In this document: positions 33,126-40,307 of the stretch, one piece after another | Layout: each line of letters opens with the position of its first letter | Numbering within the stretch: the stretch's first letter is position 1 | The notes under the pieces: model-generated | What the model saw: the letters and a program-made list of their open reading frames with translations, nothing else | What the model was told of the DNA's origin: nothing | The model's database searches: none | Translations under genes and position numbers: made by a program | Assembly: GCA_964426355.1 (NCBI GenBank) | Contig: CAYRRA010000012.1 | Span: 1 to 40,307 of the forward strand | Source: JAJFTV01 sp964426355 | Lineage (GTDB): Bacteria; Chloroflexota; Anaerolineae; Anaerolineales; Anaerolineaceae | Length of the DNA: 40,307 bases | Direction: 5' to 3'

Positions 33126-34595
33126 ATGTACCAACAAATAGGCGAATTTCTTAAACAAATCCGCAGCGAACGCAAATTATCCATTGATGATGTAGCCAGG
33201 GCAACTCACATCCGCCCGAAATATATCGAAGCGTTGGAGACTAACAACCTGGATTCTTTGCCGTCCGCTGTTCATGGCAAAGGTTTTCTTAGGTCTTACG
33301 CCAGTTTTCTCGATTTGCCGATCGAGCCGCTGTTGAAAGCATGGGAAACTGGCGTGGTGGATACCTCCGCTTTCACCGAAGGTCAGCAGCTTCCCCCCGC
33401 TCACCCGGTTGACTCTTACACCTCTGAAGAAAACGGAGAGGTTGAGGTTGTATCCGAGCCCGATTCGGTCGCCAAGACGCAAAGCAAATCTCCTATCCAC
33501 AAGGATGTATTCACAGATATTATCCCACCTTCCGAGAAAACACAAAACGATACCAGACAGGATCATAGAAGCCAATCCTCCAACATTTTCATCCAGATTG
33601 GGTCAACCCTGCGTACCCAGAGAGAAATGCTGGGTTTATCTCTTGATGATATCGAACAGTATACACATATCCGTCTTTATTATCTGCGAGCCATAGAAGA
33701 CGGTCGGTTAGCGGACCTCCCTTCGCCTGTTCAAGCAAAAGGGATGACGGAGAATTACGCCCGCTTTCTCGACTTGGATGCTAACCAGATTATGCTTCAA
33801 TTTGCTGACGGATTGCAAGCACAGCGTATTGAAAAAAAATCTGAATCGTCCCCAAAATCCACCAAAAAGAAAACAACAGCTGCGAGAAAACAACCCGCTT
33901 ACAAGAAATTCCTGACTCCCGATTTGCTTATTGGTTCAATCGTGATTGTTGCGTTACTCATTTTTGCCATCTGGAGCACTTCTCAGATTATCAAAAAACG
34001 GAATGAAACCACTCAAGCGACCATCCCCGGGATCTCAGAGGTGCTCGCAGCGACATCGAGCCCGACTGAAGAATATTTAATTCTGGAAACGCCTGAAGGT
34101 GAATCTGTCGAAACCCTCACCGGCACAAGTGAAATCCCGTCGAATGACACAACACAAATCGGGGTCTCGCCTGAAGCAACTTTCCCCGACGAAAACCTTG
34201 CTATCACGGTTTCCCCTACTTTTGAGGTGATGGTGGATGCTCCATTGCAAGTGTACATCATTACGCGCCAAAGAACATACCTGAAAGTTGACGTGGATGG
34301 GCAAACAGTCTTTAATGGTCGAACACTCCCCGGAAATGCTTATCCGTACTCCGGCACGGAATCCATCGAAGTGCTCACCGGAAACGCTTCTGCACTCCAA
34401 ATTTTCTTTAACCAAAACGACTTGGGAACCATCGGTGCATTTAGTCAGGTCATTGACCTCATCTTCACAGCACAGGGTATCATTACCCCTACCCCTCGTT
34501 TCACTGCCACCAGTACACCTACCACGCCAGCGACAATGACCCTGGAACCCACCGCAACTCCGGTAACGCCAACTGCAACATCGATTGTCCCGTGA
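33126..34595 (+). CDS. RodZ-like membrane protein with two HTH domains
   Basis: 489 residues. Two separate Xre-like HTH domains at about 5-70 (IGEFLKQIRSERKLSIDDVA, IRPKYIEALE) and 155-225 (IGSTLRTQREMLGLSLDDIE, IRLYYLRAIE) are joined by a polar linker. A basic stretch (KSTKKKTTAARK) precedes one membrane helix near 270-290 (LIGSIVIVALLIFAIW). Outside lies a Thr/Glu-rich linker, a RodZ C-terminal-type beta domain near 375-450 (TYLKVDVDGQTVFNGRTLPGNAYPYSG) and a Thr-Pro tail. RodZ normally has one HTH that binds MreB; a doubled one is unusual. The stop overlaps the next start (GTGA). No Shine-Dalgarno is seen before the ATG. Confidence 0.87.
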   Translation: MYQQIGEFLKQIRSERKLSIDDVARATHIRPKYIEALETNNLDSLPSAVHGKGFLRSYASFLDLPIEPLLKAWETGVVDTSAFTEGQQLPPAHPVDSYTSEENGEVEVVSEPDSVAKTQSKSPIHKDVFTDIIPPSEKTQNDTRQDHRSQSSNIFIQIGSTLRTQREMLGLSLDDIEQYTHIRLYYLRAIEDGRLADLPSPVQAKGMTENYARFLDLDANQIMLQFADGLQAQRIEKKSESSPKSTKKKTTAARKQPAYKKFLTPDLLIGSIVIVALLIFAIWSTSQIIKKRNETTQATIPGISEVLAATSSPTEEYLILETPEGESVETLTGTSEIPSNDTTQIGVSPEATFPDENLAITVSPTFEVMVDAPLQVYIITRQRTYLKVDVDGQTVFNGRTLPGNAYPYSGTESIEVLTGNASALQIFFNQNDLGTIGAFSQVIDLIFTAQGIITPTPRFTATSTPTTPATMTLEPTATPVTPTATSIVP

Positions 34596-35935
34596 CAAAT
34601 ATGATCAAAAGAAATTCGTTTACCATCGTATCGCTAGGCTGTGCAAAAAACACAGTCGATTCTGAATCTATCAGCACCATTTGTCAGCTTGCTGGCTATA
34701 CACTGGTAGAAGACCCGGACATTGCACAGTTCGTTATTGTCAATACCTGTGGGTTCATCCAGGATGCAAGAGACGAGAGCCTGCAAGTACTCAAACAATT
34801 TGCAAAGGAGAAAAAGAAAAGTCAATTTCTCATTGCCGCAGGCTGCCTTAGCGAAAGAGTAAAATCCCATCTGGCACAGGATATAAAGAACGTGGATGCC
34901 GTATATGGCACCCGGCGATGGATGGACATTCTTTCAGTAATTGAGTCTCTCAAAGCCAGGGAAAATGCAAAACAGCCCGTTATCTATTTCCCTGATAGTC
35001 AGGTCGATGAAGAACAGTATCGTCATATTCCACGTGTTGCCATGCAAGGCGGTAGTGCTTATTTAAAAATTGCTGATGGCTGCCGGCATGGTTGTGGTTT
35101 TTGCGCAATTCCACTTATCAAAGGCACAAAAAGGAGCCGTTCCATTGAAAGCATCCTTTCAGATGCTCGCCTTTTGCAATCACAAGGCATAAAAGAAATC
35201 AACCTGATTGCACAAGATACCACTGACTATGGTGGTGACCTGGGCATGAAAGACGGACTATCCCTGCTTCTCGAAAAGCTGGTAAAAGAAGTGCCGCAAG
35301 TTCCCTGGCTGCGCATCCTGTATGCCTTTCCAGGAAATGTTACCCCCCGTCTGATCGAATGGATTGGAAATCACCCCCAGGTATTACCTTATCTTGACAT
35401 CCCGTTGCAGCATGCGCATCCCGAAATTTTGAAAAAGATGCTGCGCCCGGCAAATGAGAAATGGGTTTATGACACCATAAGTAAATTGCGGGAATGCAAT
35501 CCAGATATCGCCCTTCGCACAACGTTTATCGTCGGTTTTCCAAGCGAAAGCGATAAAGAATTTGAATACCTGTTGGATTTTATCAAAGCCATCGAATTCG
35601 ACCATGTTGGTGCATTTACATATTCACTGGAGAAAGACACGCCTGCTGAACCTCTTGGCGATCCGGTAGCCCACGAAATAAAACTGGAACGTCTGGAACG
35701 ATTGATGCTCCTCCAGGAAGAAATTTCCTCCCGGAAAAACGTCAAAATGGTCAATAAAACCCTTCCCGTGTTGATTGAAGGTGTCGGAGAGGATATCTCC
35801 GTGGGACGTTCCTATCGAGATGCCCCAGAAATCGATGGTCTTGTTTTCGTCAACAGCGAACTTCAATCAGGGGAAATTTACCAGGTGAGAATAACTGGGG
35901 GAATGACCCATGACCTGCTCGCAACAACTATCTGA
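34592..35935 (+). CDS. rimO: Ribosomal protein uS12 methylthiotransferase RimO
   Basis: 447-residue radical SAM methylthiotransferase that modifies an Asp of ribosomal protein S12. The N-terminal cluster domain has LGCAKNTVDSE near residue 15 (RimO-type, not MiaB), NTCGFIQDARDES near 51 and AGCLSERV near 83. The radical SAM motif CRHGCGFCAIP near 162 holds the second [4Fe-4S]. A TRAM-like C-terminal segment ends the protein. The GTG start overlaps the previous stop by four bases; an ATG three codons later is possible and neither has a clear SD. It is translationally coupled with the RodZ-like gene. Confidence 0.94.
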   Translation: MTNMIKRNSFTIVSLGCAKNTVDSESISTICQLAGYTLVEDPDIAQFVIVNTCGFIQDARDESLQVLKQFAKEKKKSQFLIAAGCLSERVKSHLAQDIKNVDAVYGTRRWMDILSVIESLKARENAKQPVIYFPDSQVDEEQYRHIPRVAMQGGSAYLKIADGCRHGCGFCAIPLIKGTKRSRSIESILSDARLLQSQGIKEINLIAQDTTDYGGDLGMKDGLSLLLEKLVKEVPQVPWLRILYAFPGNVTPRLIEWIGNHPQVLPYLDIPLQHAHPEILKKMLRPANEKWVYDTISKLRECNPDIALRTTFIVGFPSESDKEFEYLLDFIKAIEFDHVGAFTYSLEKDTPAEPLGDPVAHEIKLERLERLMLLQEEISSRKNVKMVNKTLPVLIEGVGEDISVGRSYRDAPEIDGLVFVNSELQSGEIYQVRITGGMTHDLLATTI

Positions 35936-35955
35936 AACATCCTCAACACAAACGT

Positions 35956-37452
35956 ATGAAGAGTATTGACCGTTTCGCACTGCTGTTAAGCCTGATCACC
36001 TTTTTCATTGCTGTTTTCATCGCCTACAGTGTCTACGAAAATATCCCTCATATAGAAGATGAAATTGCTTATGTCTGGCAAGCGCGCCTGGCTGCCACAG
36101 GCAACCTGTTTATAGAAACCCCAACCTGCCCGGAATGTTTTCTTGAACCATTTATCATCGACAAGGATGGTTTGCGTTTTGGGAAATACCCACCAGGATG
36201 GCCCGCCGTCCTCTCTATCGGTACCCGGTTGGGTATTCGCAATCTTGTTAATCCTTTCTTTGCTGCATTCTTTGTGTGGCTAAACTATCTTTTGGTGAAA
36301 AAGTTATTGGATGCACCAACCGCGCTCCTGGCAACGATTCTAGTCATTCTGTCTCCATTCTTTTTAATGAACTCAGCCAATCTCCTGGGACACGCCTGGT
36401 CACTTCTGTTGGCTGTTATCTTTTCACATGCATGGCTGGACATGCTCAACCCCAAGCGCAATATGCCACTTTGGCTGCACATTACCTGTGGTATCCTCTC
36501 TATGGGATTGTTAATCCTCACCCGCCCGATGACCGCATTTGCCGTTTGTGTGCCTTTTTTTATTCACGGCTGTATTTCCCTTCTAAAAGGAACATGGACA
36601 CAACGAAGAACCGTTCTTCTCTTAGGATCAGGTATCTTGATCATGGCAGCGCTGTATTTATTATGGCAAAAAATCTTAACCGGTGATTTTTTCACCAACC
36701 CATATACGCTCTACTGGTATTATGACCGGATCGGCTTTGGCAAAGGGGTAGGCTTACACCCCGATGGGCATCAACTTCGGTATGCCTGGTTCAACACGAA
36801 ATTTAGCCTGGGTGTTGGATTGAGTGATTTATTTGGCTGGATACGCATTTCCTGGATTTTCATCCCATTCGGTTTCATTGCCATTCGAAAAAACAAGAAC
36901 GCACTGCTGATTTCATCGATCTTTTTTTCGTTGGTATTGGTTTATGCGCTCTATTGGATTGGGTCATGGTTATTCGGACCACGTTACTATTTCGAGGGCA
37001 TCTTCAGCCTGACGTTGCTCACTGCCGCAGGGATTCGTTGGCTTGCTGGAAATTTTCCTGTTCACCAAGCGGTCAGCCTGTTAACACGAATTCGATTTAT
37101 TGCTGTTTATGCATCCTTGCTTATTCTAATCATCGGAAATATTGGGTTTTATCTGCCTACCCGCGTAGGTGGGTTGCGTGGCTTATATGGTATAAACAGC
37201 GCACAACTGACACCCTTTTACACCTCTCAAGCGCAAGAACTGACCCCCGCTCTGGTGATCGTTCGTGTTCAGAAAAACTGGCTGGAATACGGTGCTCTCC
37301 TTGATTTGAGCAACCCAACCCTGGATTCACCCTTCATCTTCACCTATGATCGGGGAGATGAAAAGAACGCAGCCGTCATCGCTGCGTTCCCAGATCGTAG
37401 GGTTATCCGATATTTCACGGGCAAACCTTACGAGTTTCTCTTGATAAAATAG
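35956..37452 (+). CDS. Membrane glycosyltransferase, GT39/PMT (ArnT-like) type
   Basis: 498 residues with an N-terminal helix, an acidic first loop (ENIPHIEDEIAYVWQARLA, with the DE motif near residue 36 that binds the lipid-phosphate sugar donor in this superfamily), and about ten further hydrophobic helices such as ALLATILVILSPFFLM and LLTAAGIRWLA. KYPPGWPAVLSIGTRLG near 77 is a common block. It would transfer a sugar from a lipid carrier to an extracellular acceptor. Its gene follows rimO by 21 bp without an SD and ends two bases before the convergent gene. Acceptor unknown. Confidence 0.83.
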   Translation: MKSIDRFALLLSLITFFIAVFIAYSVYENIPHIEDEIAYVWQARLAATGNLFIETPTCPECFLEPFIIDKDGLRFGKYPPGWPAVLSIGTRLGIRNLVNPFFAAFFVWLNYLLVKKLLDAPTALLATILVILSPFFLMNSANLLGHAWSLLLAVIFSHAWLDMLNPKRNMPLWLHITCGILSMGLLILTRPMTAFAVCVPFFIHGCISLLKGTWTQRRTVLLLGSGILIMAALYLLWQKILTGDFFTNPYTLYWYYDRIGFGKGVGLHPDGHQLRYAWFNTKFSLGVGLSDLFGWIRISWIFIPFGFIAIRKNKNALLISSIFFSLVLVYALYWIGSWLFGPRYYFEGIFSLTLLTAAGIRWLAGNFPVHQAVSLLTRIRFIAVYASLLILIIGNIGFYLPTRVGGLRGLYGINSAQLTPFYTSQAQELTPALVIVRVQKNWLEYGALLDLSNPTLDSPFIFTYDRGDEKNAAVIAAFPDRRVIRYFTGKPYEFLLIK

Positions 37453-37454
37453 CG

Positions 37455-38771
37455 TCAACTGCCTGGGCAAACATAATCCGCACAGCGTGGATCATCCGGG
37501 TTTTCTGGATCCGGTGGGCAGCAAAGACCGGTCAGGTCTTCTTCAGTTGCACTGGGTGTGATTTCAGGGGTTGCTGTGACCTCCGGTGTAATCGTTGGGG
37601 TAGGCGTGGGTGGTTCACAAAGCAGATAAACCGCTGTCGCAGTCGGAGCCAGGTTTTCATCGCCTGCTAAAGACAAAGCCTGGTCATAGTAATAACGCGC
37701 ATCACACCAGCGTCCTTCTGCAGCTAATTGGTCACCATAATGTTTGGCGCCGATGCGGTACCGTTCTTGCGCAGTCCATCCGGAGCCATCCCGTAAATTG
37801 GGCAAATACGGATAAATCTCTCCAAAAATTTCCACAACCTTAGCCCAATCAATTTCCCAAAATGCCGAACCCGTCAGGTAATATCTCGCCCAACTGCGGT
37901 AACTATCTGCTTCTTTATCCAGGGGAGCAAAAAGCTCGGACAAAGTCAGATCATAAATTCCAGGTTCTAAGCTCCCGCTGAGTATCTTCTGTATGCCGCG
38001 GAAACGCAATGAGATATATAACATTCCGTCCACATCCACCGAACGGTAATGGATATCTTCTTTACGGATTAATTCCAATGTTGATATGGTGTTATCCCAT
38101 TCGTTGGCACGTAAATAGGAAATCGCTGTGCTGAATTTCTCTTCAATGCCGCGTGTATCAGGTGTTGCTGTTACTGGGATAGATGTGGCAGTGGGTATTT
38201 CTGTCGGAACAGCGGTTTCCGCCATGTGCAACATCACGGTGGTCAGTCGCTCCTGCACGCCGGGAAAGTTTGGATCTAACCGGACAACATATTCATAACG
38301 CTTACGTGCCATTTCCAATCGTCCAGCATTTTCATCTTCCAGACCCAATTGGAATTGTGTAACAGCACTCATTGCGATTTGACTGCTTTCCTGCCCCAAT
38401 CGCATCTGGATACCCTGCAGATAGCCCAGCCAGGCGCCAATCCCACCGAGCACCAGTAGTAATGCAATACCACCTAATACCCAAGCCCAACGTTTTGAAC
38501 GAGGTTTACCGGTTTTGTTACCCTTTTTGGGTGGTTCCATACCACCCTTGTCAACCGAATCAGAAATCAAAACAGGGGTCGTTGCCTCAACATCACTCGG
38601 TTGAAGCTGAGGTTCCATTTTAATGGGTATTGTCTCCTCAACGGCGTTTGCATTTTTTACAACCACAGGAACGGTTGATCCATCAGTACCGGGTGTGGTA
38701 GATTCGTTCAGAATTTCATCAGGTTTAGATACCTGGGTTGGTTTAGTTTCTTCTTGGTTATTCATCGACAT
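37455..38771 (-). CDS. Single-pass membrane protein with extracellular TPR-like region and Cys-rich tail
   Basis: 438 residues. A long hydrophilic, Thr/Pro-rich cytoplasmic part (1-95) with a basic KKGNKTGKPRSKRW stretch precedes one helix (WVLGGIALLLVLGGIGAWLGYL). Beyond it are repeats suggestive of TPRs (FQLGLEDENAGRLEMARKRY near 135; AISYLRANEWDNTISTL near 218; WCDARYYYDQALSL near 360), a PTPTPTITPEVTATPE linker, and a tail with four Cys (GLCCPP, RCADYVC). The architecture suits a surface scaffold protein. It starts with ATG 38771 (or 38765), has no SD, and a TATAAT lies seven bases upstream. Function not recognised. Confidence 0.75.
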   Translation of the reverse strand: MSMNNQEETKPTQVSKPDEILNESTTPGTDGSTVPVVVKNANAVEETIPIKMEPQLQPSDVEATTPVLISDSVDKGGMEPPKKGNKTGKPRSKRWAWVLGGIALLLVLGGIGAWLGYLQGIQMRLGQESSQIAMSAVTQFQLGLEDENAGRLEMARKRYEYVVRLDPNFPGVQERLTTVMLHMAETAVPTEIPTATSIPVTATPDTRGIEEKFSTAISYLRANEWDNTISTLELIRKEDIHYRSVDVDGMLYISLRFRGIQKILSGSLEPGIYDLTLSELFAPLDKEADSYRSWARYYLTGSAFWEIDWAKVVEIFGEIYPYLPNLRDGSGWTAQERYRIGAKHYGDQLAAEGRWCDARYYYDQALSLAGDENLAPTATAVYLLCEPPTPTPTITPEVTATPEITPSATEEDLTGLCCPPDPENPDDPRCADYVCPGS

Positions 38772-38778
38772 GATTCGT

Positions 38779-38784
38779 ATTATA
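38779..38784 (-). promoter_or_regulatory. -10 element abutting the TPR-like gene start
   Basis: On the minus strand TATAAT is seven bases upstream of ATG 38771, so a transcript from it would begin at or near the start codon (leaderless). No good -35 hexamer is visible at the expected distance. Confidence 0.35.
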
Positions 38785-38904
38785 CCTTAGATTGTTTTAC
38801 CATAATTTTATCATGTCAAGAGAGATGAAGTGTTTTTTCAAAACATGCCAGGTTGTTATCCCCGACAGGAAACCGAATGAAGTGATTGTCGTTCACACAA
38901 GACC

Positions 38905-38932
38905 TTGACGCATTCCTGAACCATTCTATAAT
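38905..38932 (+). promoter_or_regulatory. Promoter of the rsmI-like gene
   Basis: TTGACG (38905-38910) and exact TATAAT (38927-38932) are separated by 16 bp. The -10 ends eight bases before the ATG at 38941, so transcription would start at or just before the start codon. Confidence 0.65.
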
Positions 38933-38940
38933 GAGGTAAG

Positions 38941-39645
38941 ATGAATACCCGGTCAGTAAATACTATGGAAAAAGCTCTTCAACCCGGTCTCTATATTGTC
39001 GCCACACCTATCGGAAATCCGAGAGATATCACCTTGCGTGCACTGGACACACTGCAGAAAGCAGATGTGGTCATCTGTGAAGAAATTCGTGAGGGAAGCA
39101 CTCTCCTTAAACGGTTGGGAATCTTCGGCAAAGAACTCATCTCGCTGAACGAACACAACGAGCAAGAAAATATTCCTGAGCTTCTCACACGAATTGCACG
39201 CGGTCAGTCACTTGCGCTGGTTTCGGATGGGGGTACGCCAGTGTTTGCCGACCCCGGATATCATCTTATTGCGCGCGCGGCTGAGATGGAATTCAAGGTC
39301 ATTCCACTTCCTGGGGCATCCTCACTCATGACAGCCTTATCTGTACTGGATTTTCACTTGCAGCGTTTTTATTTCGCAGGTTTCCTTCCCCCAAAAACAG
39401 AGTACAGGCAAAAAGAACTCGAAAAATTAAAAACCATCAAAATTCCGATCATACTGATGGATACACCTTATCGGCTTTCACGACTCCTGGAAGAAGTAAA
39501 ACAAGTTTTTGGGGGGAAACAGCGAATCACACTCGCCTGTGATCTGACCTTACCCGGAGAACATATTTATCGTGGGACAGTAACCGCAGTACTTCAACAG
39601 GTTGGTAAACGAAAAGCGGAATTTATTCTCATCCTGCATACCTGA
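38941..39645 (+). CDS. rsmI: RsmI-like SAM-dependent methyltransferase (tetrapyrrole methylase fold)
   Basis: 234 residues. LYIVATPIGNPRDITLRALDTL near residue 18, SDGGTPVFADPGYHLI near 95 and PLPGASSLMTALSV near 122 are RsmI signatures; RsmI 2'-O-methylates C1402 of 16S rRNA. It is shorter than E. coli RsmI (~286), lacking the C-terminal extension, and the usual AEDTR motif reads CEEIR. It could be a divergent RsmI or an RsmI paralogue with another substrate. ATG 38941 is preceded by GAGGTAAG, which may not be in the mRNA if the predicted promoter is used; ATG 38965 is an alternative. Confidence 0.83.
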   Translation: MNTRSVNTMEKALQPGLYIVATPIGNPRDITLRALDTLQKADVVICEEIREGSTLLKRLGIFGKELISLNEHNEQENIPELLTRIARGQSLALVSDGGTPVFADPGYHLIARAAEMEFKVIPLPGASSLMTALSVLDFHLQRFYFAGFLPPKTEYRQKELEKLKTIKIPIILMDTPYRLSRLLEEVKQVFGGKQRITLACDLTLPGEHIYRGTVTAVLQQVGKRKAEFILILHT

Positions 39646-39696
39646 TTCATCCTCACGTAAAACCCTCTTTTTTCAAACCGATTTCTATCCAAAAAT

Positions 39697-39722
39697 TCAC
39701 ATTATTTTTACTACAAATGTGA
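39697..39722. promoter_or_regulatory. Inverted repeat upstream of the chemoreceptor gene
   Basis: TCACATT and AATGTGA form 7-bp arms separated by 12 bp, about 80 bases before the chemoreceptor ATG. The orientation is the reverse of a CRP/FNR half-site order. A regulator site or weak hairpin are both possible. Confidence 0.2.
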
Positions 39723-39803
39723 TATTTCATTGATATATTAAAATTGCGGGGTTGATTTGGACTCAGCTTCTTGATTATCCCTCAATCAAATAAGGACGTT
39801 CCA

Positions 39804-40307
39804 ATGAAAAAGAGAAGAACTTTACAAATCGCGTCGATTCAGGTAAAAATCATTTTGCTCAGCAGCATTGTGCTGTTCATCGCAGTATCGGGAATTTCAT
39901 CCTATTTCGCCTTAACCAATTACCAGGAAAAGGTTACCCAGGTAAAGGACAACCTGAGCACCACGGCTGATGCGGAAGCCAGGTATCTCCAAGCCCAGGT
40001 AGAAATTGCATTGGACACAGCCAAGACTCTGGCTCAAGCTTTTGCTGTCATTCATCATCCAGAAGAACCAGTTGCATTAAGCCGCGAGCAAGCTAATGCA
40101 ATGTTACGAAATGTATTGGAAGAGAATCCCGATTTTCTTGCCGTTTATACGCTCTGGGAACCAAATGCATTCGATGGACAGGATGCTGAGTATGCAAATA
40201 CGACCGGACATGACGCAACAGGTAGATTTATCCCGAAATGGATTCGCTCAAGTGATGGGATAACCCTGGAACCCCTTATTGGTTATGAGAAAGCGGGGAC
40301 AGGTGAT
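39804..40307 (+). CDS. dCache sensor protein, probable methyl-accepting chemotaxis receptor (partial, 3' end outside window)
   Basis: 168 codons are open to the window edge without a stop. After a basic N-terminus, one membrane helix (VKIILLSSIVLFIAVSGISSY) leads into an extracellular region with FLAVYTLWEPNAFDGQD near residue 112 and GHDATGRFIPKW near 134, the hallmark of double-Cache sensor domains. Such domains bind amino acids, polyamines or organic acids. Most proteins starting this way are chemotaxis receptors, but a histidine kinase or diguanylate cyclase cannot be excluded because the signalling part is missing. AAGGA lies eight bases before the ATG. Confidence 0.85.
   Translation, partial: MKKRRTLQIASIQVKIILLSSIVLFIAVSGISSYFALTNYQEKVTQVKDNLSTTADAEARYLQAQVEIALDTAKTLAQAFAVIHHPEEPVALSREQANAMLRNVLEENPDFLAVYTLWEPNAFDGQDAEYANTTGHDATGRFIPKWIRSSDGITLEPLIGYEKAGTGD

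Noticed and set aside
34077..34598. Antisense open frame of 173 codons over the RodZ-like C-terminus
   Set aside because: It mirrors the Thr-Pro-rich coding strand, giving an artefactual Arg/Cys/Gly-rich product.
39697..39722. CRP/FNR-type binding site upstream of the chemoreceptor
   Set aside because: Half-sites appear in the reversed order (TCACA first, TGTGA second) and with 12-bp spacing, which does not fit those regulators.
1..40307. CRISPR array, insertion sequence, prophage or integron
   Set aside because: No regularly spaced direct repeats, transposase, integrase or phage structural genes were found on either strand.

Overview
The window looks like chromosomal core DNA from an anaerobic bacterium, most likely a Chloroflexota member of the Anaerolineae type. 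This is an inference from the gene set: NAD-linked [NiFe]-hydrogenase with HydBC-like modules, B12-dependent methylmalonyl-CoA mutase, cell-surface proteins with Thr-Pro-rich linkers, a partial F1 ATP synthase operon. No 16S rRNA or other phylogenetic marker was tested. There are no insertion sequences, prophage genes or CRISPR arrays, and no gene-free stretch longer than about 300 bases.

Layout. (1) 58-1473, minus: hisS followed by tRNA-His(GTG) and a terminator. (2) 1673-4230, plus: a putative sensory cassette, DRTGG / CBS-ATPase / DRTGG / PHP. (3) 4374-14424, plus: a large hydrogenase operon with its own promoter. Its order is NuoE-like, small ATPase, HndB-like, HydB-like NuoF, second NuoE-like, second NuoF-like, NuoG-like Fe-S subunit, HoxY, HoxH, a terminator, then the maturation protease. 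(4) 14532-16172, plus: an OFA-type MFS carrier. (5) 16272-17204, minus: a membrane protein and winged-helix regulator pair behind a perfect consensus promoter. (6) 17333-19840, minus: a NitT/TauT-type ABC importer. (7) 20055-23266: a YugP-like metallopeptidase, a YccF-like membrane protein and a large lipoprotein of unknown function. (8) 23436-30020, minus: M42 peptidase, atpA, atpG, atpD, atpC and an MreB-like protein with altered catalytic residues. (9) 30146-32220, minus: methylmalonyl-CoA mutase catalytic chain and epimerase. (10) 32475-37452, plus: rplI, a RodZ-like protein with two HTH domains, rimO and a PMT-like glycosyltransferase. (11) 37455-40307: an anchored TPR-like protein (minus), a RsmI-like methylase, and the start of a dCache chemoreceptor cut by the window edge.

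The centrepiece is the hydrogenase locus. One [NiFe] module (HoxYH) is encoded with two NuoE/NuoF diaphorase modules and a NuoG-like electron-relay subunit. The first NuoF carries a C-terminal 2[4Fe-4S] ferredoxin domain as in electron-bifurcating HydB/HndC proteins; the second resembles HoxF. Three thioredoxin-like ferredoxin domains in this operon (the HndB-like protein and both NuoF N-termini) keep the fold signature but have lost 11 of the 12 expected [2Fe-2S] cysteines, while both NuoE subunits keep all four. This suggests an NAD(P)- and ferredoxin-linked, possibly electron-bifurcating [NiFe]-hydrogenase with a trimmed Fe-S relay, next to a DRTGG/CBS/ATPase/PHP cassette of a kind usually seen beside [FeFe]-hydrogenases.
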